A stretch of DNA of 64,000 nucleotides from Mucilaginibacter sp. OK098 (lineage in GTDB: Bacteria; Bacteroidota; Bacteroidia; Sphingobacteriales; Sphingobacteriaceae): assembly GCF_900142915.1 (NCBI RefSeq), contig NZ_FRCM01000002.1:1-64000 (forward strand). Direction: 5' to 3'. Position 1 is the first letter of the stretch, and each line of letters begins with the position of its first letter. A model generated the notes under the pieces. The model was given only the letters and a program-made list of their open reading frames with translations, had not been told where the DNA came from and did no database searches. The position numbers and the translations under genes were made by a program. Positions 35,436 to 45,061 of the stretch are shown in pieces.

Positions 35436-38336
35436 ATGTTACGTGTCGACAGCAGCAAACCTTGCCAGATAATTTATGCCATTGCAAAGCATGAATACTT
35501 GTCGTACGTTATTGAGCCACACATAGTTCAGTTAAATCCAAACGGCGAATTTTCCCTAACCCATCAGCGTTTATTTTCAAATACGGCAAAAGAATTTGCC
35601 CATTGCATTGATGAGGTTGATGTTAAGCTGATCAAGATCCTGGAAGAAATGGAACAGGGAAACCTGATCAAAAAATTCTATAAAAAACCGATCCGTCCTT
35701 TCGAGTTTTTCACAAAGATCTTTAACGAGCAGCTTTTTGATACCCTTCGCCCCAAAATAGAAAAGCGGATGGCCGAAGCCCTGGCATTGCTAAAGGATAA
35801 GCAGCTTTACCAGATGAGCAAAGAAGGCTACCCTGCAGAACGCAAGCTACAGATAGCCCCCGAAGTTGCATCGGTACTATTTCATTTCAGGCGAAACGAG
35901 GAGGAGATCAGGTATTTTCCTACCATTAAATACCAGGGACTGCGCATTGAGTTTATGTTTAAAAATGCTGAGATCATTTGCAACCACCCGGCATGGATGC
36001 TGCTTGATGATACCTTGTACTTTTTTGAAAAAGAGATTGAAGGCAAAAAGCTGTTCCCGTTTTTAAACAAACGGTACATTGCTATTCCAAAATCGTCAGA
36101 ACAATCATACTTCGAAAAGTTTGTCGCTCCGCTTATTGAAAAGCATCACGTTTATGCCGAAGGCTTTACCATCAATACCGAAAAATACGACGCCCGCCCG
36201 GTTATAAAACCTATATATGTAGAAGGCGGCACATCGCAGCTACAACTTTATTTTAAATATGCCGGCTATATTTTCCCCTACGGGGATGAAAGGCTGATCT
36301 CCGTACGCATGGAGCGCAATGGTGACGATTACACTTTCCATCGCATAAAAAGATCTGTTACCTGGGAAAAAAATAAATTCAATCACCTGGAATCGCTCGG
36401 TTTAAAAACAGCGTCATCTCTGTTCAAAAACCTGGAGGTTGCTGTAAGTGATGAGGACGCAGACCATTCCTTCTCCGTATTTGAGTGGATCAACCAGCAT
36501 TACGATGAGCTTATTGAGCAGGGCTTTGAAATTGAGCAGCCGGATTCGGGCAGCCAAAAACGTTATGTATTTGGCACCAGTAAAATTGACCTTGCCGTAA
36601 AAGAGAATAACGATTGGTTTGATATCCACGCAATTGTATATTTCGGTACCTACAGCATTCCTTTTATCCAGCTAAAAAACCATATCCTCAACCGCAAAAA
36701 AGAATTCTTGTTGCCATCCGGAGAAATTGCCATTATTCCCGAAAAATGGTTCTCGCAATATGGAAACCTGCTTCATTTTACCGAAGGTGGAACCGATTTA
36801 AAACTGCGCCGCCACCACATCGGCCTTGTTAACGACCTTGCCGAGGGCGAAATGGCCAGTGTAACCATGACCCGCAAGCTGCAAAAGTTGCTTGATTTTG
36901 AAGAGCTGGAAGACATTACCCTGCCGCAAAATTTCGAGGGCAATTTAAGGCCATACCAAAAGGCCGGTTACAACTGGTTCCATTTTTTAAAGAACTACCA
37001 TTTTGGCGGTTGCCTGGCGGATGATATGGGTTTGGGTAAAACCATCCAAACGCTGGCCCTGTTGCAAAAGCACAAGGAAGATACCGAAGCAGCAGGAGGC
37101 AAAGCAACTTCGCTGGTTATTATGCCAACCTCGCTGATCTATAACTGGCTTAACGAGGCTAAAAAATTCACACCTCAGTTAAGGCTGATGGTGCATACCG
37201 GCACTTTCCGCTATAAATCGCCGGAGGTGTTTGCCAATTACGATGTGGTGATAACCACCTATGGCATCAGCCGAATTGATATTGAATTAATGAAGGCTTA
37301 CTTTTTTGATTATGTGATATTGGATGAAAGTCAGAACATTAAAAACCCGTCGTCAAAATCGTTCCAGGCGGTAAAGCAGTTAAAATCGCGCTTTAAGCTG
37401 ATCCTGAGCGGCACCCCGGTTGAAAACTCAGTTAATGACCTATGGACACAAATGTCGTTCATTAACCCTGGTCTGCTGGGTACCCAGCAGTTCTTCCTGA
37501 ATGAGTTTGTAACCCCCATCGAAAAGAAAAAAGATGAGGATAAAGCCCGTAAGCTGCAGGCATTAATAAAACCCTTTGTTTTACGGCGTACAAAAGAGCA
37601 GGTAGCAACCGAACTGCCGCCAAAAATCGAAAACTTGTTCTATTGCCAGATGAGCGAGGAACAATCGGCAGTTTACGAAAAAGTAAAATCAGAATACCGC
37701 AACGAGCTGTTAAAGAGTTTGGAGGACGGCACCTTTGCCAAAACCCAGATCCACGTTTTGCAGGGCTTAATAAAGCTTAGGCAAATTGCTAACCACCCCC
37801 TTATGATCGACCAGGATTATGAAGGCGACTCGGGCAAGTTCGAGAACGTGGTGCATACCCTTGCCAACGTGCTCGAAGGCAATCATAAGGTGCTGATATT
37901 CTCGCAGTTTGTAAAACAGCTGAACATTTACAGGGAGTATTTTGATACCGAAAAAATCCCCTATGCCTACCTTGACGGCAGCACCCAAAACCGGGGTGAT
38001 GTGGTAAAACAGTTCCAGGAAGATGAAAAGACCCGTGTATTTTTAATCTCGATAAAGGCGGGAGGTGTGGGCCTTAACCTTACCGAAGCCGATTACGTCT
38101 TCATCCTCGACCCATGGTGGAACCCGGCAGTTGAGCAGCAGGCAATAGACCGTACACACCGTATCGGCCAAACCAAGAACGTATTTATCTACAAATTCAT
38201 CACCAAAGATACCGTTGAAGAAAAGATCCTGGCCCTGCAACAGCGCAAGCTCAGCCTGTCGCGCGCATTGATCACTACCGAAGAAAGCTTTATCAAATCA
38301 CTTTCTGTTGATGATATTAAGGAGATCCTTGGTTGA
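35436..38336 (+). CDS. SNF2/RapA-type DNA-dependent ATPase (DEAD/DEAH helicase)
   Basis: 966 residues. A ~480-residue N-terminal region of Bacteroidota type precedes the SNF2 core. Motif I is CLADDMGLGKTIQTLALL (about residue 525), motif II is VILDESQNI (DESQ in place of DEAH, about 627), motif III is KLILSGTPVENS. The C-terminal helicase lobe has IFSQFVKQLNIYREYF, YLDGSTQNR, VFLISIKAGGVGLNLTEADYV and WWNPAVEQQAIDRTHRIGQT. It would translocate on DNA to displace bound proteins, in transcription recycling or repair; no specific partner is nearby. Confidence 0.93.
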   Translation: MLRVDSSKPCQIIYAIAKHEYLSYVIEPHIVQLNPNGEFSLTHQRLFSNTAKEFAHCIDEVDVKLIKILEEMEQGNLIKKFYKKPIRPFEFFTKIFNEQLFDTLRPKIEKRMAEALALLKDKQLYQMSKEGYPAERKLQIAPEVASVLFHFRRNEEEIRYFPTIKYQGLRIEFMFKNAEIICNHPAWMLLDDTLYFFEKEIEGKKLFPFLNKRYIAIPKSSEQSYFEKFVAPLIEKHHVYAEGFTINTEKYDARPVIKPIYVEGGTSQLQLYFKYAGYIFPYGDERLISVRMERNGDDYTFHRIKRSVTWEKNKFNHLESLGLKTASSLFKNLEVAVSDEDADHSFSVFEWINQHYDELIEQGFEIEQPDSGSQKRYVFGTSKIDLAVKENNDWFDIHAIVYFGTYSIPFIQLKNHILNRKKEFLLPSGEIAIIPEKWFSQYGNLLHFTEGGTDLKLRRHHIGLVNDLAEGEMASVTMTRKLQKLLDFEELEDITLPQNFEGNLRPYQKAGYNWFHFLKNYHFGGCLADDMGLGKTIQTLALLQKHKEDTEAAGGKATSLVIMPTSLIYNWLNEAKKFTPQLRLMVHTGTFRYKSPEVFANYDVVITTYGISRIDIELMKAYFFDYVILDESQNIKNPSSKSFQAVKQLKSRFKLILSGTPVENSVNDLWTQMSFINPGLLGTQQFFLNEFVTPIEKKKDEDKARKLQALIKPFVLRRTKEQVATELPPKIENLFYCQMSEEQSAVYEKVKSEYRNELLKSLEDGTFAKTQIHVLQGLIKLRQIANHPLMIDQDYEGDSGKFENVVHTLANVLEGNHKVLIFSQFVKQLNIYREYFDTEKIPYAYLDGSTQNRGDVVKQFQEDEKTRVFLISIKAGGVGLNLTEADYVFILDPWWNPAVEQQAIDRTHRIGQTKNVFIYKFITKDTVEEKILALQQRKLSLSRALITTEESFIKSLSVDDIKEILG

Positions 38337-38337
38337 T

Positions 38338-38371
38338 TTCGAATTTCGGATGTTCGATTTCGGATTTATTT
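38338..38371. repeat. TTCGGATGTTCGATTTCGGA word repeat
   Basis: Immediately after the SNF2 stop codon. The same words occur at 2141-2330, 40127-40250 and 63350-63380. Confidence 0.6.
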
Positions 38372-38445
38372 TTTAATTACCGCCTGTTTTAATCAATGGG
38401 TAAAAGAAATAAGTAAATCGGCTTTAGCCGAAGCCAACCTCTTAT

Positions 38446-39108
38446 TTAATTAATCTCCCGGGTCACCTGGTATATCACACTAAGGATCAAAGCTACAACT
38501 GAAATATAAAATATAACTGTGCCATGCCACCTGTCCCGCTCTGAATATTCATAAACCCGTTCGCCATTAGGCAAAGTTTTTTTTGATGATTTTAAATACC
38601 AGCCAATAAACACCCCTAAAAGGCCGCCCAGCAATGCAAATATATAGCCTATAACTATCCACCCTGTTTGCGATGGTTCAGCAATTTTCAGCTCCTCCAT
38701 CCTTTTTTCCTCCAGGCTTTCTAATTCTTCATCACTTATCGCTTTCCCCTTTTCAGCAAGCAATTTACGGGCAAGCTGCACATCAAAAGCGCTCCATTCA
38801 TCTGCTTTTGCAACAACATCTTTTAATTCATCGTCGCTAAAATCAAAAAGGTAGTAATCCTTTTCAACATCGCCAATCTGTTCACTGGCATCCTGTTTCA
38901 ACAGCTCATTTACCTGTTCAAAATCACCGGCGCTAATCTTCACCGCATACTCCTTTGAAAGTTCATCGTTTAAGTTGAACGACGGATTAAAAGTCAGGGA
39001 GTCTTCCTCAACCCGGTAAATAATGCCATGCTCTTCCAACAATTCAGCAAGTTCATTAGCCAGCGCAATGTCATTAAATTTTTGATAGGTTATAAATTCA
39101 GGTTCCAT
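38446..39108 (-). CDS. membrane protein with DUF2007-like N-terminus
   Basis: 220 residues. The N-terminal ~75 residues (FITYQKFNDIALANELAELLEEHGIIYRVEED...YAVKISAGDFEQVNELLKQ) resemble the DUF2007 putative signal-transducing fold. A charged helical region follows, then two to three membrane helices (~147-168 and ~195-215) near the C-terminus. Function unknown. A TTG at 39153 is in frame, but the ATG at 39108 (MEPEFITYQ) is chosen; the extension would run into intergenic sequence next to a palindrome. Confidence 0.8.
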   Translation of the reverse strand: MEPEFITYQKFNDIALANELAELLEEHGIIYRVEEDSLTFNPSFNLNDELSKEYAVKISAGDFEQVNELLKQDASEQIGDVEKDYYLFDFSDDELKDVVAKADEWSAFDVQLARKLLAEKGKAISDEELESLEEKRMEELKIAEPSQTGWIVIGYIFALLGGLLGVFIGWYLKSSKKTLPNGERVYEYSERDRWHGTVIFYISVVALILSVIYQVTREIN

Positions 39109-39156
39109 GGGATAGATTGCATTTTTAAATCCGTGCAAATTACTGAAAATCAAGTC

Positions 39157-39189
39157 AGACTTACGAAGTTTTGAAAACTTCGTAAGTCT
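39157..39189. repeat. 33-base palindrome, copy 2
   Basis: Identical to 27328-27360. It lies between two divergent genes, so it is not acting only as a terminator. Confidence 0.85.
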
Positions 39190-39265
39190 TTCTCTCAGCT
39201 AAAACAAAATTATCCCGATATTGGTTGTCCAAACATTCAACCGAGAAAATCAAAAAAAACATAAA

Positions 39266-40117
39266 ATGAAAAAATTATTACTTCTAACCGCGTTATTATT
39301 CTGCGGAGCATTGGCATTCAGCCAAACCAAAAGCAAAGTTGTTTGCTGTAGCAACCCATCGGCCACACAGCAATTTGCTATGCTGGCGTCAAGCAAAAAG
39401 TTTGTGGTATTTCACAAAAGCCCCCTGCCTTTGCATTTTCAAAGCAGCATTGGCAAAGCCATTACCTACAAAACAGCAGATGGTAAAACGGCCAGCGCTT
39501 ATGAGCTGATGGCAAAAAGCCCAACCAGCAATTACCTTTTAGTTGTACATGAATGGTGGGGCCTTAACGACTGGGTTAAAAAAGAATCGGAAAAAATTTA
39601 TAACGACCTCGGGAATGTAAACGTTATCGATCTTGATCTTTACGATGGAAAAGTAGCTACTACTTCGGCTGACGCAGGCAAATATATGCAAAGCGTAACC
39701 GACGACAGGGCAAGAGCTATCATAAACGGCGCCATAGCTTATGTTGGCCCAAAAGCTCATATTACTACAATAGGCTGGTGCTTCGGTGGCGGCTGGAGCT
39801 TACAAACCGCTTTGCTTGCCGGCAAACAGACAAAAGGATGCGTAATGTATTACGGTATGCCAGAGCAAGACGTTAAAAAACTAAAAAATTTACATGGCGA
39901 TGTGCTGGGCAATTTTGCCAATAAAGACGAATGGATAAACAAAAAAGTGGTAGCCAAATTTGAAGCCGACATGAAAACCGCAGGCAAAAAGCTAACCGTT
40001 AATGCGTATGATGCTAACCACGGTTTTGCCAACCCCAGCAACCCCGGTTATGACAGCGATGCCACAAAAGCGGCTTACGAAAAAACAATCGCCTTTCTGA
40101 AATCGAGAGTGAAGTAA
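39266..40117 (+). CDS. exported dienelactone hydrolase-family protein
   Basis: 283 residues with a signal peptide (LLLLTALLFCGALAFS, cleaved near residue 19-20). The alpha/beta-hydrolase core shows VVHEWWGLNDWVK, the nucleophile elbow GWCFGGGWSL (Cys as nucleophile), Asp in ANKDEWIN and His in ANHGFANPSNPGYD, the Cys-Asp-His set of dienelactone hydrolases. The physiological ester is unknown. A TTG at 39221 is in frame; the ATG at 39266 gives a proper signal sequence and is used. Confidence 0.92.
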   Translation: MKKLLLLTALLFCGALAFSQTKSKVVCCSNPSATQQFAMLASSKKFVVFHKSPLPLHFQSSIGKAITYKTADGKTASAYELMAKSPTSNYLLVVHEWWGLNDWVKKESEKIYNDLGNVNVIDLDLYDGKVATTSADAGKYMQSVTDDRARAIINGAIAYVGPKAHITTIGWCFGGGWSLQTALLAGKQTKGCVMYYGMPEQDVKKLKNLHGDVLGNFANKDEWINKKVVAKFEADMKTAGKKLTVNAYDANHGFANPSNPGYDSDATKAAYEKTIAFLKSRVK

Positions 40118-40126
40118 GGGGAAATA

Positions 40127-40250
40127 TCGGATTTCGGATGTTCGATTTCGGATTTAGAAGGATTTTTAGATTGAAAATCGAACATTCAAATTATTGTTTC
40201 CCAAATCAAAACAATTCTCAAATCAAAACAAATCCGAAATCGAACATCCG
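40127..40250. repeat. TTCGGATGTTCGATTTCGGA word-repeat cluster
   Basis: Direct and inverted words (ATCGGATTTCGGATGTTCG and CCGAAATCGAACATCCGAAA) form a loose inverted repeat of ~120 bases. Confidence 0.65.
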
Positions 40251-40342
40251 AAACTGCGTAGCACTCTTGAACGCCGTTAAAGATTAACAAAACGTGAAAA
40301 ATCCGAAATCCTTTTTCTAACATTGCACAAAATATTCTGCTT

Positions 40343-41317
40343 TTGACTGCCCGCGCTAAAAAATTATTTTCATACCTGCTTAAATTTGGCATATTAATAC
40401 TCGCTTTCTGGTTCATTTATCATCGGATCTTAAAAAACAATGATAATCTGCACAAATTCGAGAGCCTGGTAGCACATGTCACTTACAATAAAGTGGTTAT
40501 TACCATGGTGTGCGTGGTGCTGCTGATGGTGCTTAACTGGGTGCTGGAGTCATTAAAGTGGTGGCACTTAACCCGGAAACTATCGCCAATGTCTGTATGG
40601 AAAGCTATAGAGGCTGTGTTTTGCGGTTTAACCTGGGCCGTATTTACCCCTAACCGCATAGGCGAATATGGCGGCCGCGTAATGTTTTTACCAAACCGCA
40701 AACGGATCCACGGCGTTTTTGCAATGGCGGTTGGTTCATTTGGGCAAAACGTTATTACCAATGTTTTAGGGGCTGCCGCTTCGGTTTGGTTCCTGTTTGT
40801 TTTTATTCACCCGAAAGACTGGATAATGCTGTGCGTAGTAGTTGTTGCAGCAGTATTTATGGCAATAATGCTTACCTTTTATTTTAACATTAAATGGATG
40901 GTATACTTACTTAACCGGGTAAAGTTCCTTCATAAGTATCACCGCTTTTTTGATATTATGGGCAACTATAAAACCAGCCAGCTTTTAAATATCATGTGGT
41001 TTTGCCTGGGCCGGTTTTTTGTTTTTACCTTTCAGTATTATCTTATAATCCATTTACTGATCCCGCAGATCCCGCTTTATCAAATGTCATTGCTCATGTT
41101 TGTTTTCTTCTTTATCCAGTCGGCCATACCATCGCTGGATGTGCTTGATATTGGTGTACGAAGCATTACTGCGGATAAACTGTTTAGTTATGTAACAGAC
41201 CAGCATATCGCCATTGTGGTGGCGGTTTCGCTTATCTATATTATTAATCTTATTATTCCTGCTATTTTCGGGTCTATATTTGTTTTTAAATTAAAATTCT
41301 TTGATCGTAATTCTTAG
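40343..41317 (+). CDS. flippase-like membrane protein (lysylphosphatidylglycerol synthase TM family)
   Basis: 324 residues with seven to eight membrane helices. It resembles the UPF0104/AglD-like domain: an N-terminal helix with FGILILAFWFIYHRIL, AVFCGLTWAVFTPNRIGEYGGRVMFL (the conserved P.R.GE..R region) and a C-terminal SIPSLDVLDIGVRSITA. Members are linked to lipid or polyprenol movement beside glycosyltransferases. It overlaps the GT2 gene by 17 bases, which supports a shared role in glycolipid or surface glycan synthesis. The start is TTG; no suitable ATG precedes the first helix. Confidence 0.88.
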   Translation: MTARAKKLFSYLLKFGILILAFWFIYHRILKNNDNLHKFESLVAHVTYNKVVITMVCVVLLMVLNWVLESLKWWHLTRKLSPMSVWKAIEAVFCGLTWAVFTPNRIGEYGGRVMFLPNRKRIHGVFAMAVGSFGQNVITNVLGAAASVWFLFVFIHPKDWIMLCVVVVAAVFMAIMLTFYFNIKWMVYLLNRVKFLHKYHRFFDIMGNYKTSQLLNIMWFCLGRFFVFTFQYYLIIHLLIPQIPLYQMSLLMFVFFFIQSAIPSLDVLDIGVRSITADKLFSYVTDQHIAIVVAVSLIYIINLIIPAIFGSIFVFKLKFFDRNS

Positions 41318-42431
41318 TACCGCTTCCTTTTTACTTACAGGTTTGTTTCTGTGCGTAGTGGCCTTCATCGTAATAGGATGGAACGCTATAAAACGTCCCC
41401 AGGTAAAGCTTGAAGGCTTTACAACAAAAGTAACGGTAATGATAGCTGCACGTAATGAGGCCGAAAGCATCCATTTAACTATCAATGACATTTTAGCACA
41501 GGACTATCCCAAACACCTTACCGAAATTATTATTGTTGATGATCACTCAACCGATAACACTTCGCAGATCATTAGCAGCTATGCCGATAAGGGCGTAAGG
41601 CTTTTACAGTTAAATGAAGATAAGCCATTAAACTCGTACAAAAAGAAAGCAATTGCCGAAGCCATCAAATTATCAAACGGCGAGCTGATGGTGGCAACCG
41701 ATGCAGATTGCCGCATGGGCAGTAAATGGCTCTCGTCTGTTGCAGGCTATTACGAAATGGAACAGCCTTTCATGATCTCCTCTCCGGTAAGCTATTTTGA
41801 AGAACGGTCATTATTTGAACGGATGCAGGCATTGGAGTTTTATTCGCTTATTGCCACCGGCGGAGCGTTTATTGGTAATGGCCATGCATCAACCTGCAAC
41901 GGCGCCAACCTGGCTTACCGCAAGGATATATTTTACGAAGTTGGCGGTTTTAAAGGCATAGATGACCTTGCATCAGGCGATGATGAGTTGCTGCTGCAAA
42001 AAGTAGCTGCGCGTTATCCCGGTAAAATCGGCTTTTTAAAATGGTACGATGCCATTGTTTTTACACATGCAAAACACAATTTATCGAGCTTTATGCAGCA
42101 ACGCCGCCGCTGGGCATCAAAGTCGGTAAAATATAAAGACAAAAAAGTAGTGGCGCTGGTAGTTGGCTTATGGTTATTTAATCTTTCGGTACTGGCCAAC
42201 TTGTGTTACGGGCTTTATGATGCCAACTATTTAATAGTATCCGGCATCCAATACCTTACCGTATTTTTAGCCGAGCTCGCCCTGCTATGGCCGGTAACCG
42301 CCTTTTTTAAACGGCGCAAATTAATGCTGGTGCTGCCAATATCCATCCCCTTATATTTTGTATACTTTGTTTATATAGGCCTGCTGGGCAACAAAGGGAA
42401 GTATAATTGGAAGGGAAGGATGGTGCGTTAA
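41301..42431 (+). CDS. membrane glycosyltransferase family 2
   Basis: 376 residues. An N-terminal membrane helix is followed by a GT2 domain: VTVMIAARNEAESIHLTINDILAQDYPKHLTEIIIVDDHSTDNT, VATDADCRMG (DxD motif) and FMQQRRRWASKSVKY (a QxxRW-like motif of processive GT2 enzymes). Three membrane helices follow at the C-terminus. It probably adds sugar to a lipid or polymer at the inner membrane. TTG start, overlapping the flippase-like gene by 17 bases, so translation is probably coupled. Confidence 0.92.
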   Translation: MIVILSTASFLLTGLFLCVVAFIVIGWNAIKRPQVKLEGFTTKVTVMIAARNEAESIHLTINDILAQDYPKHLTEIIIVDDHSTDNTSQIISSYADKGVRLLQLNEDKPLNSYKKKAIAEAIKLSNGELMVATDADCRMGSKWLSSVAGYYEMEQPFMISSPVSYFEERSLFERMQALEFYSLIATGGAFIGNGHASTCNGANLAYRKDIFYEVGGFKGIDDLASGDDELLLQKVAARYPGKIGFLKWYDAIVFTHAKHNLSSFMQQRRRWASKSVKYKDKKVVALVVGLWLFNLSVLANLCYGLYDANYLIVSGIQYLTVFLAELALLWPVTAFFKRRKLMLVLPISIPLYFVYFVYIGLLGNKGKYNWKGRMVR

Positions 42432-42600
42432 GTATGGTTTATTAGGTTGATTAAGTTGGATTGAGTTGATTTAGTTAAGTATTGAGTATGCTTATTAATT
42501 TAATTATCATTTCTAAGTCAGATCTCATCGTAAACCGCCCAATACCTGCTATAAATCAACTTAATCAACCACTCACTTAATCAACTTAGTCAACTACTTA
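42428..42600. repeat. AACTTAATCAAC word-repeat cluster
   Basis: AAGTTGGATTGAGTTGATTTAG on one side and ATCAACTTAATCAACCACTC on the other form a loose inverted repeat in the gap before the permease gene. Confidence 0.55.
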
Positions 42601-42632
42601 CTATCTTTAGCCTGAAGCAATATTAACTGCAA

Positions 42633-43775
42633 TTGACTGATCTTAGCCCCTCACAACGTACCTGGAAAATATTCAAGCGCAATAAAATTGCTATGGCCGG
42701 GCTTGCGGTAATTATTTTCACACTGATAGTAGCCATTCTGGGTTACCTCATTATGCCCGACCCCACTCCCCTGGCCAATAATATGACCATTCAGCTCAGC
42801 ATAAAAAAACCGGGATCGGAGTTTATGATCCTGAGGCTCCGCAAAGCCGAACCTGTTGATACCGTAAATATTTTTACCAAAATGCTGTTTGGCCAACCCT
42901 CATTTTACCGCGAGATCCCAATAACTGGTTATCGCTATTCAAAAGGCTGGATCTATGTAAATGAATATATAGGTGCCGAAGACAAACCGGAACCAAAAGC
43001 ATACAAATTGCCATCCGCGCCCCTAAAGGGGGAGCTGAAATATTCAAAAACTCCCCCTTTAGGTGGCTGGGGGGCCAACGTTATTCACAGAACCTATTTG
43101 CTCGGCACCGATATTTATGGCCGCGACCTTCTTAGCAGGTTAATTTTAGGTACCCGCGTTTCACTAGCCGTAGGTTTAATGTCGGTGATCATCAGCATGC
43201 TTTTAGGGGTAACCATTGGCGCTGTGGCAGGTTATTTTGGCGGATGGATTGATGCTGTCTTAAGTTGGCTGATGAATATATTATGGGCTCTGCCGGCATT
43301 GCTGCTGGTTATAGCCATATCATTTGCATTGGGTAAAGGCTTATGGCAGATCTTTATTGCGGTAGGTTTATCAATGTGGGTTGAAGTTGCCCGCCTGGTG
43401 CGCGGCCAGGTATTAAGCTTAAAACAGGTTGAATACATTGAGGCCGCCCGCTCATTGGGATTTAACAATACCCGCATCATCAGCAGGCATATTTTACCAA
43501 ACATAATTGGCCCCATATTGGTGCTGGCGTCATCAAACTTTGCATCAGCCATATTATTAGAAGCCGGGCTTAGCTTTTTAGGATTTGGAGCGCAGCCGCC
43601 AATGCCAACCTGGGGCAGCATGATAAAGGAGCATTATGGCTATATTGTAATGGATTCGGCCTACCTGGCTGTAATACCGGGTTTGGCAATTATGTTTTTG
43701 GTTTACGCATTTAACCTGGTAACAGTAGGTTTAAGAGATGCTTTCGATATAAAATCACAAAGTACCCGGTTTTAA
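42633..43775 (+). CDS. ABC transporter permease, DppC/OppC type
   Basis: 380 residues. An N-terminal helix (~20-42, AMAGLAVIIFTLIVAILGYLIM) is followed by a long periplasmic loop and the BPD_transp_1 permease core: GTDIYGRDLLSRLILGTRVSLAVGLMSV, the EAA loop (EYIEAARSLGFNNTRIISRHILPN) and GLSFLGFGAQPPMPTWGSMI. It would move peptides or a related solute with partner permease and ATPase subunits, but none lies nearby. The loop around residues 129-147 (LKGELKYSKTPPLGGWGA) is encoded by a palindromic repeat. The start is TTG (42633). Confidence 0.9.
   Translation: MTDLSPSQRTWKIFKRNKIAMAGLAVIIFTLIVAILGYLIMPDPTPLANNMTIQLSIKKPGSEFMILRLRKAEPVDTVNIFTKMLFGQPSFYREIPITGYRYSKGWIYVNEYIGAEDKPEPKAYKLPSAPLKGELKYSKTPPLGGWGANVIHRTYLLGTDIYGRDLLSRLILGTRVSLAVGLMSVIISMLLGVTIGAVAGYFGGWIDAVLSWLMNILWALPALLLVIAISFALGKGLWQIFIAVGLSMWVEVARLVRGQVLSLKQVEYIEAARSLGFNNTRIISRHILPNIIGPILVLASSNFASAILLEAGLSFLGFGAQPPMPTWGSMIKEHYGYIVMDSAYLAVIPGLAIMFLVYAFNLVTVGLRDAFDIKSQSTRF
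43018..43075. repeat. CCTAAAGGGGGAG palindromic repeat inside the permease gene
   Basis: A perfect 13-base inverted repeat: CCTAAAGGGGGAG (43022-43034) and CTCCCCCTTTAGG (43051-43063), then GTGGCTGGGGGG. Read in frame. The same unit flanks the thrA-thrB junction at 62101-62210. Confidence 0.85.
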
Positions 43776-43816
43776 AAAAAATATCTTTATTTTAGTCAGC
43801 CTTTCTAATATTACTA

Positions 43817-45052
43817 ATGCAGAATATCGACGACATCTCAGCCGAAGACGAATTAATACGGTTGTTGCTTAAAAGGCAAACGGAATTAAACGCTTTGCTT
43901 GAAATAACCCAGGCTATTAATAAAGATACAGGCACCCCGGTGCTCATCCAAATGTTGCAGGTTATTTTAAAAAGCTACCTGCAGGTAGGCAAGCTCAGGT
44001 TTTTAATTGAGAAGGAGGGTAAGTATGTATTACTTTCCAAATATGGCGGCGATATTGAGCATACAAGTGTTTTGCATAAGGCCTGTCTTAAATTACAGAA
44101 ATTTAAGTGGCCAACCCCACTGGCCAACCATGAAGATGCCGTGCTTGGCAAATACGATTATTTTATTCCTATCTATCATAAAAAGAAAGCGCTTGCCTAT
44201 GCATTGATCGGTGACTTTAACCCGTCAAGCGAGTTGCTAAATAACGATCTTAACTTTATTCAAACAGTAGTAAACGTTATTGTTGTTGCGCTCGAAAACA
44301 AAAAGCTATTTAAAGAACGACTGCAATCTGAACGTTTTCAGCGCGAAATGGAGCTGGCTGTTGAGGTTCAAAATATGCTCATCCCTTTAAAAGCTTATAA
44401 AGACGAGAGCGTTGAGGTTAGCGCACGCTATATTCCCCATCAAAACATTGGGGGCGATTACTTTGATTTTATCCGGCTTAGTGACCATGAGTTTTTATGG
44501 TGCATTGCAGATGTATCAGGCAAGGGAATTTCTGCCGCGCTGTTAATGGCAAATTTCCAGGCAAGCTTACATGCATGGTCGGCTGTTGAAGATGATCTTG
44601 CCAATATTGTTGAACGCTTAAACAAAATTGTTATCACTAATACCAAAGGCGAAAGGTTCATCACCCTTTTCCTGGCCAAATACAACGAAAGAACCCGCAA
44701 GCTTTGTTACATTAATGCAGGCCATAATGCTACAGTTGTGTTCTCGCAAAATGAAGCCATAACGCTTAAGCTGGGGACTACCATGATTGGTGTTTTTGAT
44801 GAGCTGCCTTTCCTTAACCAGGGAGAAGTTGATATTGAACCCGGCAGTTTAATAGTAAATTATACCGACGGCTTAATGGACCATGAGCACAGTAATAAGG
44901 ACTGGAACGAAGAAAACCTGATAGAATTCATAAAAATCCACGGTCACCTTCCCCCAAATGATTTTAACGAATTATTGATGAACCACATTAATTTGGTGAT
45001 AAAAGGCAAGCCTATTGATGATGTGACGTTGCTGACGTTGAAGATTTTTTGA
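43817..45052 (+). CDS. GAF-domain PP2C/SpoIIE-type serine phosphatase
   Basis: 411 residues. An N-terminal GAF-like region (~15-180) is joined by a helix (ERLQSERFQREMELAVEVQNMLIP) to a SpoIIE/RsbU phosphatase domain: YIPHQNIGGDYFDFIRLSDHEFLWCIADVSGKGISAALLMANFQASL (metal-binding Asp in GDY and IADVSGKG), YINAGHNATVVF and IVNYTDGLMDHE. It probably controls a stress or anti-sigma pathway by dephosphorylation; its target is not encoded nearby. Confidence 0.92.
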   Translation: MQNIDDISAEDELIRLLLKRQTELNALLEITQAINKDTGTPVLIQMLQVILKSYLQVGKLRFLIEKEGKYVLLSKYGGDIEHTSVLHKACLKLQKFKWPTPLANHEDAVLGKYDYFIPIYHKKKALAYALIGDFNPSSELLNNDLNFIQTVVNVIVVALENKKLFKERLQSERFQREMELAVEVQNMLIPLKAYKDESVEVSARYIPHQNIGGDYFDFIRLSDHEFLWCIADVSGKGISAALLMANFQASLHAWSAVEDDLANIVERLNKIVITNTKGERFITLFLAKYNERTRKLCYINAGHNATVVFSQNEAITLKLGTTMIGVFDELPFLNQGEVDIEPGSLIVNYTDGLMDHEHSNKDWNEENLIEFIKIHGHLPPNDFNELLMNHINLVIKGKPIDDVTLLTLKIF

Positions 45053-45061
45053 TTAAGGTTT

